Below the pieces are notes generated by a model, which saw only the letters and a program-made list of their open reading frames with translations, was not told the DNA's origin and ran no database searches. From positions 433,075 to 497,074 of the forward strand of contig NW_003546269.1 in NCBI RefSeq assembly GCF_000090795.2: a stretch of 64,000 nucleotides of DNA. Reading direction: 5' to 3'. Position numbers and translations under genes: made by a program. The number at the start of each line of letters is the position of its first letter. The first letter of the stretch is position 1. Of the stretch, positions 1 to 10,900 are shown piece by piece. The DNA is from Amphimedon queenslandica. Its lineage: Eukaryota > Porifera > Demospongiae > Haplosclerida > Niphatidae.

Positions 1-81
1 TTTAGCTGCTTACAGTTCAAAGTCTACAGTTTTTCAGGAAGGAGAGCCATCAAATGATGTCTTTGTTCTAGTGAAAGGAAA
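1..81 (+). CDS. Partial exon of a cyclic-nucleotide-binding-domain protein
   Basis: Reading from base 2, the edge of the window encodes a peptide containing VFQEGEPSNDVFVLVKGK, the beta-strand/turn pattern of cyclic nucleotide-binding domains (F-x-E-G-[ED]-x(4)-[FY]-[VI]-[VL]-x-x-G). A consensus donor gtaagt follows at 82. A possible next exon (112 to about 222, after tactgcag) is open in another phase, with residues such as ETVLEYQCRLEIVG, but it does not join in frame in my model. The gene may therefore be broken or my junction wrong. The rest lies left of the window. The protein family (channel, kinase regulatory subunit or RapGEF) cannot be decided. Confidence 0.5.
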
Positions 82-87
82 GTAAGT

Positions 88-654
88 TTATCAGCAGCAG
101 CATTACTGCAGGTTAAAACTGAAACTGTCTTGGAATATCAATGTAGACTAGAGATTGTGGGGAATAATAATGATAAGGAAGAAATTGAAGTAAAGAGCAC
201 CAAAAAAGCGCAAGCATTTGGTATAAAAGGTATTATTTTAAATAATAAAATACTGTAGAAAGTAGTATCCTGCAATAGATACATTTAAGAGACAGTCCAG
301 ACAACAAACAGTAAAGTAAGATAACATAGTACCAAATATGATGATGTTTGTAATATTCCACAGTGTAATAGAACCATCACTTATAGTCCTAGTATCTAAA
401 GATGTCATCAAACTATCTCTTAGCAAAGTATGCAGCACTGAATGCATAGTGTGGTTTTTATGTCTGTACTTTTATATTTGCAGTTTCCAAATGAAAATAG
501 ATCATTTATGGCTAAAGTGCAGACATATAGAACAGATCCATGATTCACAGATGTAAAAATAATACAGATACTATTGCACATCACATTTCTTTGCATGAAC
601 ATTCATTGTTTTTTTAACATCTATAATTTTTAACCCTTACACCCACTATCAAAC
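88..654. other. No supported gene; AT-rich spacer or intron
   Basis: Apart from the doubtful second exon noted for the left-edge gene (112-222), I see only short open frames without family resemblance, and no RNA gene or clear repeat. Confidence 0.5.
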
Positions 655-3417
655 ATGGCAGACAACAATGGGTTTCTCTTTGGAGCAGACCATCCTCTCT
701 ATTGCATTAAGCATTGGAAGGACGACATTTTCATTGTGTCCGGAGGCGGTGGCAAAGCAAAGACTGGGATTAAGAACAAAGTGGTGAGGAAAAACTTAAA
801 ACTAATGACAGCTAAAGATCATAGACAATGGACCCCAGGAAAATGAATGAGAGATGGCAGAAAGAGGATTAATAATGACATTACTGATCAAACCTAATAT
901 AAATAAATAAATGATAAATGTACATTTTAATGACAAAAGTCCTTCATGTCGATTTGGTTTATTGATTGAATAGCGATGCATTCACATGTACAACATTATT
1001 TGGCTGAAGACCCGTACTATAGTACAGGGACTTTTGGCCCGATTTTTGAGTAACTTTAAAAATTCTTTAAAAATCTAAATTTGATCAGAATCAGCTCAAA
1101 CTTGCTACACAATATAAGTACATGTATATGTATTAGATAACATTATTAAAATGGAGAATTCTCTCCTAGTCATTTTTGGCAAAATTTGGCCTGTGACCCT
1201 GTACTATAGTACAGGGACTTTGACCCAATTTTTGAGTAACTTTAAAAATTCATAAAAAATCCAAATTTGATTGGAATCAGCTCAAACTTGCTACACAACA
1301 TAAGTACATGTATATGTATCAGATAACATTATTAAAATGGAGAATTCTCTCCTAGTCATTTTTGGCAAAATTTGGCCTGTGACCCTGTACTATAGTACAG
1401 GGACTTTTGCCTGATTTTTGAATAACTTTAAAAATTCGTAAAAAAATCAATTTTGATCGGAATCAGTTCAAACTTTCTACACAACTTAAGAACATGTATA
1501 TGTATCAGATAACATTATTAAAATGGAGAATTCTCTCCTAGTCATTTTTGGCAAAATTTGGCCTGTGACCCTGTACTATAGTACAGGGACTTTTGCCTGA
1601 TTTTTGAATAACTTTAAAAATTTGTAAAAAAATCAATTTTGATCGGAATCAGTTCAAACTTTCTACACAACTTAAGAACATGTATATGTATCATGTAAAG
1701 TTATAAAAACAGAGAATTCTCTACCTTTAATTTTTGACAAAATTTGGCCCGTAACCCTGTACTATAATAGTACAGGGACTTTGGCTCAATTTTATAAAAA
1801 AATTAATTGTGATCAGAATCAGTTCAAACTTGCCACACATTACATTATCAATGGTTACAATTTAAAACTGGTTATTTTATTTTTTTAGAGTTTTCATCGT
1901 CTCCTTACAACTAATGGAAACCAGTCGGTCAGCAGTCGCTCGTACTATTCAAGTGATTGTCTCTGCCAGCGTGAGACCGGGTTTGATCTACTAATGCAGT
2001 TCTCAATCAGCCCGAAAGACGCATCAGTACTTGCTGCCAGTGTTGAATCAGACTGTAAACTTTATTCTATCAAAGAGAAAGAAAGCGGAGACTCAGGAGA
2101 AGAGAAAGAAGCTAAAGTTGAGTCTTTGACTTACACGGACAAGGAGAAAGAGATCGAAGAAAGTGAGAAAGAGAGCAAAGAAAGTGAAGAGGAGAATGTA
2201 AAAGAGAATGAGGAAGAGGAAGGAGATTCGTCTAAAGAGGATGATGAAGTTGATGAAGACGGTGAGCTCGATTTGTTCGAACTAAATGAGACAGCTGCTG
2301 TTACTAGTGATGAACACAGCAAGGACCCGTCTCAAAACGTCGTCAGGTTCTCGTTTGACGGCTCACACGTTTTGACTGGCGGAGATGACGGCTGCTTGAG
2401 GATATGGAAAGTAAGAAACAGAAGTTGAGTTATTGATAAGTAATTTCTCTACAACAGCTCCCAGATTTGAAGGCTGTAGTTTCGAGTAGAGCACATAAAG
2501 GAGAAATCACTGATATTGCTGTCCATCCATCTAAAGAGGTAAGAAAATAATCTTTTAAAATATATATTTCTCTCTCTTTTTCTTCTTCTAAAGCTCAGTG
2601 TTTCCATATCTCGTGATGGTGTTGCTAAGGTGTGGGAGGGACTGGATGATAAAGAGGAAGTAACAGAGTTTACAGCTGCAAAGGACTATCGTTTTAGAGC
2701 TTGTGGGTCAGTGAGACTTTGGATATATTTAATATTAATAGATTTAATTTACGTTTGTTCTTAATTAGGTTTTCTAATTATAAGGATGTACAGGAATTTT
2801 TTACTATCAGCTCTCCGATAAAATGGAAGAACAGGTCACGTCAGTACTGCTACCTCACTAAATGGGACACACAAAAATGGAAGACACTAAAATCAACAAG
2901 TACTGGTACCACAATGCTAACTGCAATGACTATATAGTGAGTGTTCTAAAAATAGAACTGCTGTGCTATTTATAGTAACAATATAGTGAACAGTACATTG
3001 GGATTGGAGATGCAAGTGGAGGCCTCTTTGTCTACACTACAAATTTGAAAGTGAAAATTGAGATTAAGATTAAATTTTTAATTTTTATAATATTTAAAGG
3101 CGTTTTTGAAGATACTTAGCGTACATTCATCATCAGTAACTGACCTGTGCTTTATGTCACATGACAAAGGAGAAGAAAAAGAAAAAGAGTTAGTGTTGTT
3201 GAGTGTTTCTGTTGATAGAAGCTGCTACATCAATGAAGTAAAGCAGAAAGGTAAAAAAACTGTAGTACTTAGTTATCAGTAATCCTCCTATTTAGACCAG
3301 TGACTTTATCATTATTATTGTATATTTTTAGGTAATTGGTGGTCAAAGTACTTGATATTATTGACAGTGGTCGTACTTTTGCTGGCAATATTTGCTGAAT
3401 CTATTTGGACATTTTAA
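655..3417 (+). CDS. PREB: PREB/Sec12-like guanine nucleotide exchange factor for Sar1
   Basis: PREB/Sec12 is an ER membrane protein with a WD40 propeller that loads Sar1 with GTP to start COPII coat assembly. Exon 1 begins at ATG 655 and encodes the diagnostic N-terminal strand, including GGGGKAKTGIKN. Further exons lie at about 1890-2410, 2457-2538, 2592-2699, 2769-2937, 2987-3047, 3102-3250 and 3333-3417. The second carries an acidic Lys/Glu/Ser-rich insert and a WD-like VLTGGDDGCLRIWK. Later ones give SVSISRDGVAKVWEG and YIGIGDASGGLFVYTT. The last exon encodes a C-terminal membrane anchor (NWWSKYLILLTVVVLLLAIF), as expected for a tail-anchored Sec12. The first intron (about 1.1 kb) is filled by a tandem repeat and is far longer than the others. 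An AATAAA lies at 3459. The next gene's ATG is only 99 bp downstream of the stop. Exon ends are inferred from splice consensus and frame. Confidence 0.85.
1004..1860 (+). repeat. Tandem array (about 5 copies) of the ~186-bp palindrome repeat in PREB intron 1
   Basis: Units of about 186 bp repeat with the palindrome CCCTGTACTATAGTACAGGG at 1197, 1383 and 1569. Diverged copies lie near 1010 and 1755, the last with a 3-bp insertion in the palindrome. Each unit also contains ATCAGCTCAAACTTGCTACA or a close variant and GAGAATTCTCTCCTAGTCAT. The array accounts for nearly all the excess length of the intron. The same unit recurs at 7.15, 16.9, 21.5, 25.8, 36.7 and 56.5 kb. Confidence 0.9.
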
Positions 3418-3458
3418 ATCTCTTGTATTGTTTTTCTTTGTATAATCATAGATAGATC

Positions 3459-3464
3459 AATAAA
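3459..3464 (+). terminator. Polyadenylation signal of PREB
   Basis: A canonical AATAAA lies 42 bp after the PREB stop codon and about 50 bp before the next coding start, so the two genes are separated by very little sequence. Confidence 0.55.
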
Positions 3465-3515
3465 AATCATTTGTGAATCACAGGGCGTGGCTGCCTGTTT
3501 GCTGCGCTGCATGCA

Positions 3516-4472
3516 ATGGCTGAAGCTGATGTAGTGTCTGCTAACGAGCTGTTTGAAGTTATTTGGGACTCAATTCACGAGTACAGACCATTTCTGCTTA
3601 TCCTAAAGGTGGACAACGCCGTTATCAATCGTTTGTTTCACCATAACTGTGATCGTGCAGGTGCCTTGGCGGATTGTTTGGAACACTATCTTAACAATGT
3701 TTGTGTGGGGTGGACATCTGCTGCAATCTGGGAAAGTGTAGCTTATGCCCTTGGAAAATGTGGCAATGCCAAAAGGGCTGAAGAAATTAGACAAAAGGTG
3801 AGGTGCAATGAAAAGGTAGTTTTTGACAGTCCCTCTCGTGAAAGCGAATACATTGGATCAGGAGAGGATTATACTGGATATTATTCATCCATGCAAGCTC
3901 AACAAATGGTGGAGGCTTCAGATGGAGATGTTGATTATTTAAAGAGCTCCATCACGTTGCACTACAACGAAGCGAAAAGAAAGTTTAGAGAGTATTACTT
4001 TGACGTGAAAGAAGTTTTAAACAATGAAGAACAAGAAGCATCCGATGTCTTAACAGATTATAAAATGCAAGGAGAAAAACAAGGCAATGATGTTGAAATT
4101 CGTTTAAACGAACTTTTGAAAAGAATCTCTAACCTAGAGGCTCTTTTTAATGATGCAACATCCAAATTGTCAAAAGGCGATTGTACTGCCTTCCCAACAA
4201 TGAATAAAATAAATGATGAATACATTTGTATTGAAAAATTGCTTGCAGAAGCTTTGAAACAGTTTGAAAAATATAAAAACATTGTTTCAGATCAAACTGG
4301 AGATTCAGTCGCAGTCACAGCAGATGTGATCCACTCTTTGCAAGCTATTATGAAGCTAATGACAGTTCAAACTTTAGTTGACACAGATAGAGTTGAAGTC
4401 GATGAAGAAGAAGCATATCAAGTTGTAAGACCTATCACAGTTGAACCACAACCATCCCAAAATTCTCAGTAG
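3516..4472 (+). CDS. One-exon protein with N-terminal death-fold-like helical domain and C-terminal coiled coil
   Basis: The 318-residue open frame has no intron. Residues about 5-95 form a predominantly helical region with the motif AAIWESVAYALGKCGN followed by KRAEEIRQK. This resembles the helix 5-6 segment of death domains (W-x-x-[LV]-A-x-A-L-x-x-x-G). Residues 130-290 are rich in Glu, Lys and Leu with heptad spacing, suggesting a coiled coil. No signal peptide or membrane segment is visible. Neighbours on both sides include other proteins of signalling or innate-defence type (a B-box/NHL protein and a ZU5/CARD-like protein), which fits an adaptor, but this is only inference. I do not recognise a named ortholog. 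Confidence 0.6.
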   Translation: MAEADVVSANELFEVIWDSIHEYRPFLLILKVDNAVINRLFHHNCDRAGALADCLEHYLNNVCVGWTSAAIWESVAYALGKCGNAKRAEEIRQKVRCNEKVVFDSPSRESEYIGSGEDYTGYYSSMQAQQMVEASDGDVDYLKSSITLHYNEAKRKFREYYFDVKEVLNNEEQEASDVLTDYKMQGEKQGNDVEIRLNELLKRISNLEALFNDATSKLSKGDCTAFPTMNKINDEYICIEKLLAEALKQFEKYKNIVSDQTGDSVAVTADVIHSLQAIMKLMTVQTLVDTDRVEVDEEEAYQVVRPITVEPQPSQNSQ

Positions 4473-4776
4473 TTTTGTGGAGGGACTGGGTATGCAAAAT
4501 GACCCAAATTTATACCTTTGAATGGTTTATGCTCTGCAATTTTTAACACTCATATCTCCACACTGCATATTGTTCTAAATTTTTAGGCTTAATGATAAAG
4601 CACTTTTTAGCTATAATTATTATTATTAGCAGGAGTAGCCCAGTTACCTCAGCAGGAGATAATTATCATGGCAATATGAATATCCATAGTGCTCCTCCCA
4701 CCATGCCAACACCAGTCCACCACAACTCTGAGCTATTCTCTGCTCTGTGGACAATAAGGAGTAAGGATTACTAAGG

Positions 4777-6882
4777 ATGAGCTCTGATACACAGCCGTGT
4801 CAAGTGCCAGCATGCTCTCGCCATTACGAAGTCATTCAAGAATATTGTGAAACCTGCAACGAGCTGCTGTGCATACAATGCCTCAAGGCTGGCCATTCAA
4901 CTAAACACAAGATATCAAAATACGTCGACCACTTACAGAATCGCAAAATGGATGCAGAGAAGTTATCCCAACGAATTGAGCATATTAAAGCTCAAATATG
5001 TAATTTGCAGAAGCTCTTTCAAGAGAGAAAAAACAAGTTTTGTACAGGTCTTCAGAAAACTGAAGAGAAAATAAATCAATCATTTCAAGAGGTTCATAAG
5101 GCTATGCATGATTGGGAGGTAAGACATAGCAATATCCTGGATAGAAAAAATGAAATACAATTGCAAAGGCTTGAAGACGCTCACCAAAAAGGTAGCAAAA
5201 CAGTGCACATAGAAAGACCAAAAGTTTGGATTCGAACAAATGCAAGAAGAAACCTTCATGGAATAGTTAAAGGGCTTACACCAACTTTGGTTTTGTCAAT
5301 AAGTGGAGCTACATCGTATTCTCGACGTAGCTCACACGATAGTCAATTGAAGCGTTTTGAGCAGCTGGAGTATGATTATGCTAGACCTGTTGGTAATGGC
5401 AGCCGCAAAGGAAGTAGGGGGAAATCAATTTCAGTTACAACTCCTGTTCGCCGATACAATCCTCCTCCTCCATCAGATATTAATGATGATAAAAGCATGC
5501 TAGCAACAGGGCAAGCTAATTGGGGCTTGAGTGAAGAGTATGAGGATTTATATTATAGTGAAATAGTTACAAACCCTCCATCAAGGCAAATAGATAATTC
5601 TTGTGATGATAAGGTAAAATACATAAATATTTCAGGACTGCAGCTGTCACCACCATCTTTATCATCGATAGCACGACCACGACTACCGGCACCACCATTG
5701 CAACCACCACCACCGTTGTTGTCTTATCCTGAAGAAATTTCAAAATCTAGAGAGCAAGTCAATGAATATGATATGCCACCTGACCCACCCACTGATAGCG
5801 AATATACATCCATGGATAATATTATTATTCCTCACTCACTATCTCCTCCACCGCTACCGCCACGTCCAGTAATGGTAGGAACAAACAAAAGCGTGCAAGA
5901 AGATTATGATTTATTGCCAGAAGAACATGCTTATCAAATTTTTGATCCAAAAATGATACTTCTCAAGCCTGCCAGCATAATTTTGAATGGTCTCGCAGCA
6001 ACTAATCCATCAGAATCAGTGATTTTAAATGATGTCTGTACAGGCCCCCTTGGGAGCATGATATTTACTGATCAAATAAACTTTTGTGTAAGAATACTTA
6101 TGACAGCTGATGAAAAACCACACAAATTGGCAAAAGAGATGAGATGTCAGTTGGAAGCCGTTGCCTATGACCAAAAGAACTCAAGAATTATAGTTGCAAG
6201 TGAAAAGGGTTTACACCAGCTGGAATTCGATGAGACCAAACCAAATAAAGCAAAAAATCCAAGGCAGTTCTTGAAAGATAATTATTGCATGTCTATCACC
6301 AGTACTAAAGCAATAAGAGGAGAGGAAACTCTTATCTATGCAGTAACAAAGAAACATGGAGAAACTTTCATCTCCTGCTTCAAACAAAATGGTCAGTTTG
6401 TGAATAAACTAGATGTTACAGGGAAACCCTGTTGCATTGCTTACAAGGACAGCTATCTAGTAGTTGCAACTTCACAAGACAAAAATCTCAATAAAATAAG
6501 TACCACTGGTTCTCCTCTTTGGGATATTGATGTTGATGCCAGGAAAAAGGGTGTCCTTTTTGACCCATTTCGAGTTGTAATTTTACCAAATGACAACATT
6601 GCAGTGTCTGAAAAAAAGCAACATTGCATTTCTGTCTTTTCAAAGGAAGGGCAACATATTTTAAGATTTGGTCAATTTGGTGATGAGCCAGGAATGTTTA
6701 ACCAGCCAACTGGAATCGCCGTTCGTCTTGAAAAGGAACTGGTAGTTGTGGATTCTGGAAACAAAAGGATACAAATATTTGCTTTAGACGAGCTTGCCAA
6801 AGAATTTGAAGCTGCAGTCGTAGAAAAGGAAAGAGCTGAAAAAGAAGAGTCTGATGATGATGACAATACAATAGAATTGTAA
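4777..6882 (+). CDS. RING-less B-box / coiled-coil / NHL-repeat protein (TRIM-NHL-like)
   Basis: This one-exon gene encodes 701 residues. A B-box type 2 zinc finger occupies residues about 13-47 (CSRHYEVIQEYCETCNELLC, then a Cys and the terminal H-x(4)-H). It is followed by a coiled coil (about 55-130) and a short filamin-like segment (about 140-175). A long proline-rich, tyrosine-containing linker (about 215-390) carries several PPLPP-type stretches that could bind SH3 or WW domains. The C-terminal beta-propeller region includes a clear NHL repeat (GQHILRFGQFGDEPGMFNQP, then GIAV...VVVDSGNKRIQIF). The tail is acidic. Unlike classical TRIM2/3/71 proteins there is no RING finger ahead of the B-box, so E3 ligase activity is not expected from this chain alone. 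The start was chosen as the first ATG before the B-box. Confidence 0.85.
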   Translation: MSSDTQPCQVPACSRHYEVIQEYCETCNELLCIQCLKAGHSTKHKISKYVDHLQNRKMDAEKLSQRIEHIKAQICNLQKLFQERKNKFCTGLQKTEEKINQSFQEVHKAMHDWEVRHSNILDRKNEIQLQRLEDAHQKGSKTVHIERPKVWIRTNARRNLHGIVKGLTPTLVLSISGATSYSRRSSHDSQLKRFEQLEYDYARPVGNGSRKGSRGKSISVTTPVRRYNPPPPSDINDDKSMLATGQANWGLSEEYEDLYYSEIVTNPPSRQIDNSCDDKVKYINISGLQLSPPSLSSIARPRLPAPPLQPPPPLLSYPEEISKSREQVNEYDMPPDPPTDSEYTSMDNIIIPHSLSPPPLPPRPVMVGTNKSVQEDYDLLPEEHAYQIFDPKMILLKPASIILNGLAATNPSESVILNDVCTGPLGSMIFTDQINFCVRILMTADEKPHKLAKEMRCQLEAVAYDQKNSRIIVASEKGLHQLEFDETKPNKAKNPRQFLKDNYCMSITSTKAIRGEETLIYAVTKKHGETFISCFKQNGQFVNKLDVTGKPCCIAYKDSYLVVATSQDKNLNKISTTGSPLWDIDVDARKKGVLFDPFRVVILPNDNIAVSEKKQHCISVFSKEGQHILRFGQFGDEPGMFNQPTGIAVRLEKELVVVDSGNKRIQIFALDELAKEFEAAVVEKERAEKEESDDDDNTIEL

Positions 6883-7420
6883 AAGTATACAAGTTTTAGT
6901 CTATTATATTTTTTATAGCTATTCATAAAATTTTCTAAATTAGATTAGTAGTACTGTTAGTAGTCTTGTATAATGTTTTTTTTTTAATTAACAATATGTA
7001 GTAATTTTTGCATCATTTTTTTAAATAAGGAAACACAGAGATATTCATCCAGTGATAGATAATGAATATATTCAGTTAGTAGATCTATAACAGTATGAGA
7101 GAAATCCAAACAGAGAGTAAATCTATATTATTAGCATATCTATTTAGTGATGCAGTTTAAAATTTGGATTTTTTAGAAAATTTTAAAGTTACTCAAAAAT
7201 TGGGCCAAAGACCCTGTACTAAGTACAGGGCTTTGGGCCAAGTTTTGCTAAAACTGAAAAAAAAGAGAATTATTATTTTTATAATTTTTTTAAAGATACA
7301 TATATGCAAGAGTATATAATACCTCGATATATGTGTTATGAGGAAAGTAGTCTGATTCCAATCATAATTGTTTTTTTTACAAATTTTCATAGTTGCCTTA
7401 ATGTCGGCCACATACTATTA
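6883..7420. other. Intergenic AT-rich spacer with one palindrome-repeat fragment
   Basis: No coding signal was found. About 7155-7260 contains a partial, inverted copy of the dispersed repeat, with a palindrome shortened to CCCTGTACTAAGTACAGGG. It immediately precedes the PREB pseudogene fragment. Confidence 0.6.
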
Positions 7421-7825
7421 ATCCCTGACAAGTACATTAAAATTGAAGATGCACGTTGAGGACTCTCAATCTATTATAATGCACTACAATTTGAAAGTGA
7501 AAACTAAAAATTAAATTTTAATTCTAAAGGCATTTTTAATAATACCCAGCATACATTCATCATCCGTTACTGATCTGTGCTTTATGTCACATGACAAAGG
7601 AAGAGAAAAAGATAAAGATTTATTGTTTTTGAGTGTCTCTGTTGATAGAAGCTGCAACTGATATTAATGAAGTAAAGCAGAAAGGTAAAAAAACTGCAGT
7701 AGTCTACTTTAGTTGCTGTAATCCTATGTGCATTTTTAGGTAATTGGTGGTCAAAGTACTTGATATTATTGACAGTGATTGTAATTTTGCTGGCAATATT
7801 CGCTGAATCTATTTGGAAATTTTAA
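7420..7825 (+). pseudogene. Duplicated, broken 3' end of the PREB/Sec12 gene
   Basis: This stretch matches the last three PREB exons and their introns (2987-3417) nearly base for base. It keeps the sequence for YFMSHDK-like residues, the intron gtaaaaaaactg..., and the tail anchor WWSKYLILLTVIVILLAIF. Compared with the intact copy, the segment after the codons for VDRSC reads AACTGATATT instead of TACATC. That is a net 4-nt insertion plus an in-frame TGA, so the copy cannot encode the normal C-terminus. The first exon of the match is also degenerate. It is a local tandem duplication with two intervening genes, not a processed copy, because introns are retained. Confidence 0.85.
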
Positions 7826-7931
7826 ATCTCTTGTACATGTAATAGCAACATAGTTTACTATGTGTCTTTAGCAACTGTAATTAAACAAACATGTCTTAAT
7901 TGTTAACTTATTAATGTTATAAGAATTGGCT

Positions 7932-10900
7932 TCAAACAGCATGAGGTGCATTTTTCATCATATCTTTACCAATCTGAACTAATTGCTCATCTTCTTGTTT
8001 GGTGAGTATGTCACACACCACAATGAGGTTATCATTAGGTGCATCTATTGTTTGCAGCCTTTTATGCAGCTCACGAATTAATCTACTGCCTCTTTGATAA
8101 TTGGAGTAACTAGGTACTGTAGTGATGTCATCTAGTATTGATTGGCTGATGAGTCCTGCACCAAGAAACTCATCACTGATTCTATCAAAGATAGTGCTAG
8201 TGCCAGAGCCAATGATTGAGCTAAGTGTGGGGATTTTCTTGCGAAATACCTCAGAAGCTGTAATAGATTGTTAATTTGTTATTGTTAATGCACACAATAT
8301 ACATACCTTTATTTGATTTTTCAATAACAGCTGGGCCTACTTCCAATGAAGGTACTAAAGGTGAAGCAAAAAGTAGAACCCTTAATTTATAATGTATTCA
8401 TAATATTACAAACTTACTGCATACATTCCTTGATTTATGTACTACAATAGCAATACTGTCTTTCTTGTCTATATTGATTCCACTGACAGTGATTTCATAG
8501 TCAAGCCATTCAGCAGCTGTTGCTGTTGCTCGCAGTATTACAGAAATATATGGAGGAAGGTCACTTGAGGTCTTGGACTCAGTATAGGCACATACATCTC
8601 TCTCATGTATCTATAATCAAATCATATTACATTATGCTTTTTAAAACCTATAATTATTTCATTACTGTAGGAGGTATTCTAAGTGGTCGTACTGTCCATC
8701 CAACTGGCTTATCTTCAGGAAAGTGAAGCTCTAGTTGGCTATCAGTTCTCATCTGAAAAGGAAAATTCCATTCCTCTTCTCCAAACTTCTTATAAGACTC
8801 CTTCTAAAGTATTGATTGTTGAAAACTACATTGAGATGCATGCAGAGATTTACTTTAAACTTGATGATTGCATCATTGTGAGGAAGATCATTTAAAACTG
8901 CAAAATTCATTTTCATATTCTCAAACTCTCTTTTGTAATAAATCAATCCTTGACATCTCAGTAAAGGAACTTGCCAAAATCGATCTAATTAATTCAAAAA
9001 GGTCTAACTAAGAATTAATTAAACTTACATCCAATAGCAGTTGCAAATGCTGCAGTTGCTGACACCACCAATACGATAGCAATCAATGAGAACTCATTTA
9101 ATTGTATGGTACCATAATTGAAACCAGCAAGGAAATCCCCTCCTGGTAAGAGATCAAACTTAAATGGAGGTTGAACAGAATGTGATACAGCAAAACTGAG
9201 ATACTTGCTCTGAGATTGATCAGTAATGCTAGCACAATGCATTAACTGAACAGTGACTGGCTTATCTAATGGCAAAGGAGAATTGAGAGCAATTGAAGTG
9301 ACAGAACTTATGAGCTGGGTTCCTTCTGGAAACACAAACTGCTCAGCCCATAATCCTTTAACTGTCACATCATAGCTAACAGCTGCTGTTGGAGTCGTGA
9401 TTAGTTCCTGAGGAAAAAACAAACTTAGACCACATTGTTGTAAATCAACAGTATTGTTTGCGTCACTGGTAAAAGTGACATTCTTTTCACCGAGGACAAT
9501 ATTTTTAGGAGCTATTTCTACAAATGCAAATTATATGCACACAAATACATAAATTAACTTAAAACCGAGTTGCATGTACCTTCAATTTTATCACTGCCAA
9601 AAGTATCAATGTGAGTTTCAAGTTCATCGCGAAGCAAAAAAGATGACTAAAATATATACAAATAACTTTCAGTGATTAATGATTAGTGCAATTTAACTTA
9701 CTCCCTGAATGAATAGAAAAATTCACACAGGTGACATTTGTAAGGAGAAAATATTTAATGATTAATGAATAGTGTAAATTAAACTTACATCCTGAACCAA
9801 CAGAAAGAAGAATATCATTCACACAGGTAAAATTTGTAAGGAGAGACAAATAACATTCAATCATTAATGAATAGTGTAAATTAAACTTACATACTGAACC
9901 AATAGAAAGAAAAATATCATTCACACAGGTAGCATTTGTAAGGAGAGACAAATAACATTCAATCATTAATGAATAGTGTAAATTAAACTTACAGACTGAA
10001 CCAATAGAAAGAAAGAATATCATTCACACAGGTAACATTTGTAAGGAGAGACAAGTAACATTCAATCATTAATGAATAGTGTAAATTAAACTTACATCCT
10101 GAACCAACAGAAACAAAGAATATCATTCACACAGGTAACATTTGTAAGGAGAGACAAATAACATTCAATCATTAATAAATAGTGTAAATTAAACTTACAG
10201 ACTGAACCAATAGAAAGAAGAATATCATTCACACAGGTAGCATTTGTAAGGAGAGACAAATAACATTCAATCATTAATGAATAGTGTAAATTAAACTTAC
10301 ATACTGAACCAATAGAAAGAAGAATATCATTCACACAGGTAGCATTTGTAAGGAGAGACAAATAACATTCTATCATTAATGAATAGTGTAAATTGAACTT
10401 ACAGACTGAACCAATAGAAAGAAGAATATCATTCACACAGGTAGCATTTGTAAGGAGAGACAAATAACATTCAATCATTAATGAATAGTGTAAATTAAAC
10501 TTACAGACTGAATCAATAGAAAGAAGAATATCATTCACACAGGTAGCATTTGTAAGGAGAGACAAATAACATTCAATCATTAATGAATAGTGTAAATTAA
10601 ACTTACAATCTGAACCAATAGAAACAAAGAATATCACTCACACAGGTAACATTTGTAAGGAGAAACAAATAACATTCAATCATTAATGAATAGTGTAAAT
10701 TAAACTTACAAACTGAACCAATAGAAAGAATATCATTCACACAGGTAGCATTTGTAAGGATCGAGAGACAAATAACATTCAATCATTAATGAATAGTGTA
10801 AATTAAACTTACAGACTGAACCAATAGAAAGAAGAAATATAAATGACACAGGTAACATTTGTAAGGAGAGACAAATAACATTCAATCATTAATGAATAGT

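Noticed and set aside
2131-2322. Serine-rich minus-strand frame
   Set aside because: It is the antisense shadow of the Glu/Lys-rich PREB exon.
9676-10637. Long minus-strand open frames with a 34-residue repeat ([20 protein letters not shown]-type)
   Set aside because: The frame is open only because the intron-like unit is 102 bp (divisible by three) and stop-free in that phase. It is out of phase with the flanking GTPase and ZU5 exons, whose own phase meets TAA in each unit, so a repeat protein is unlikely.
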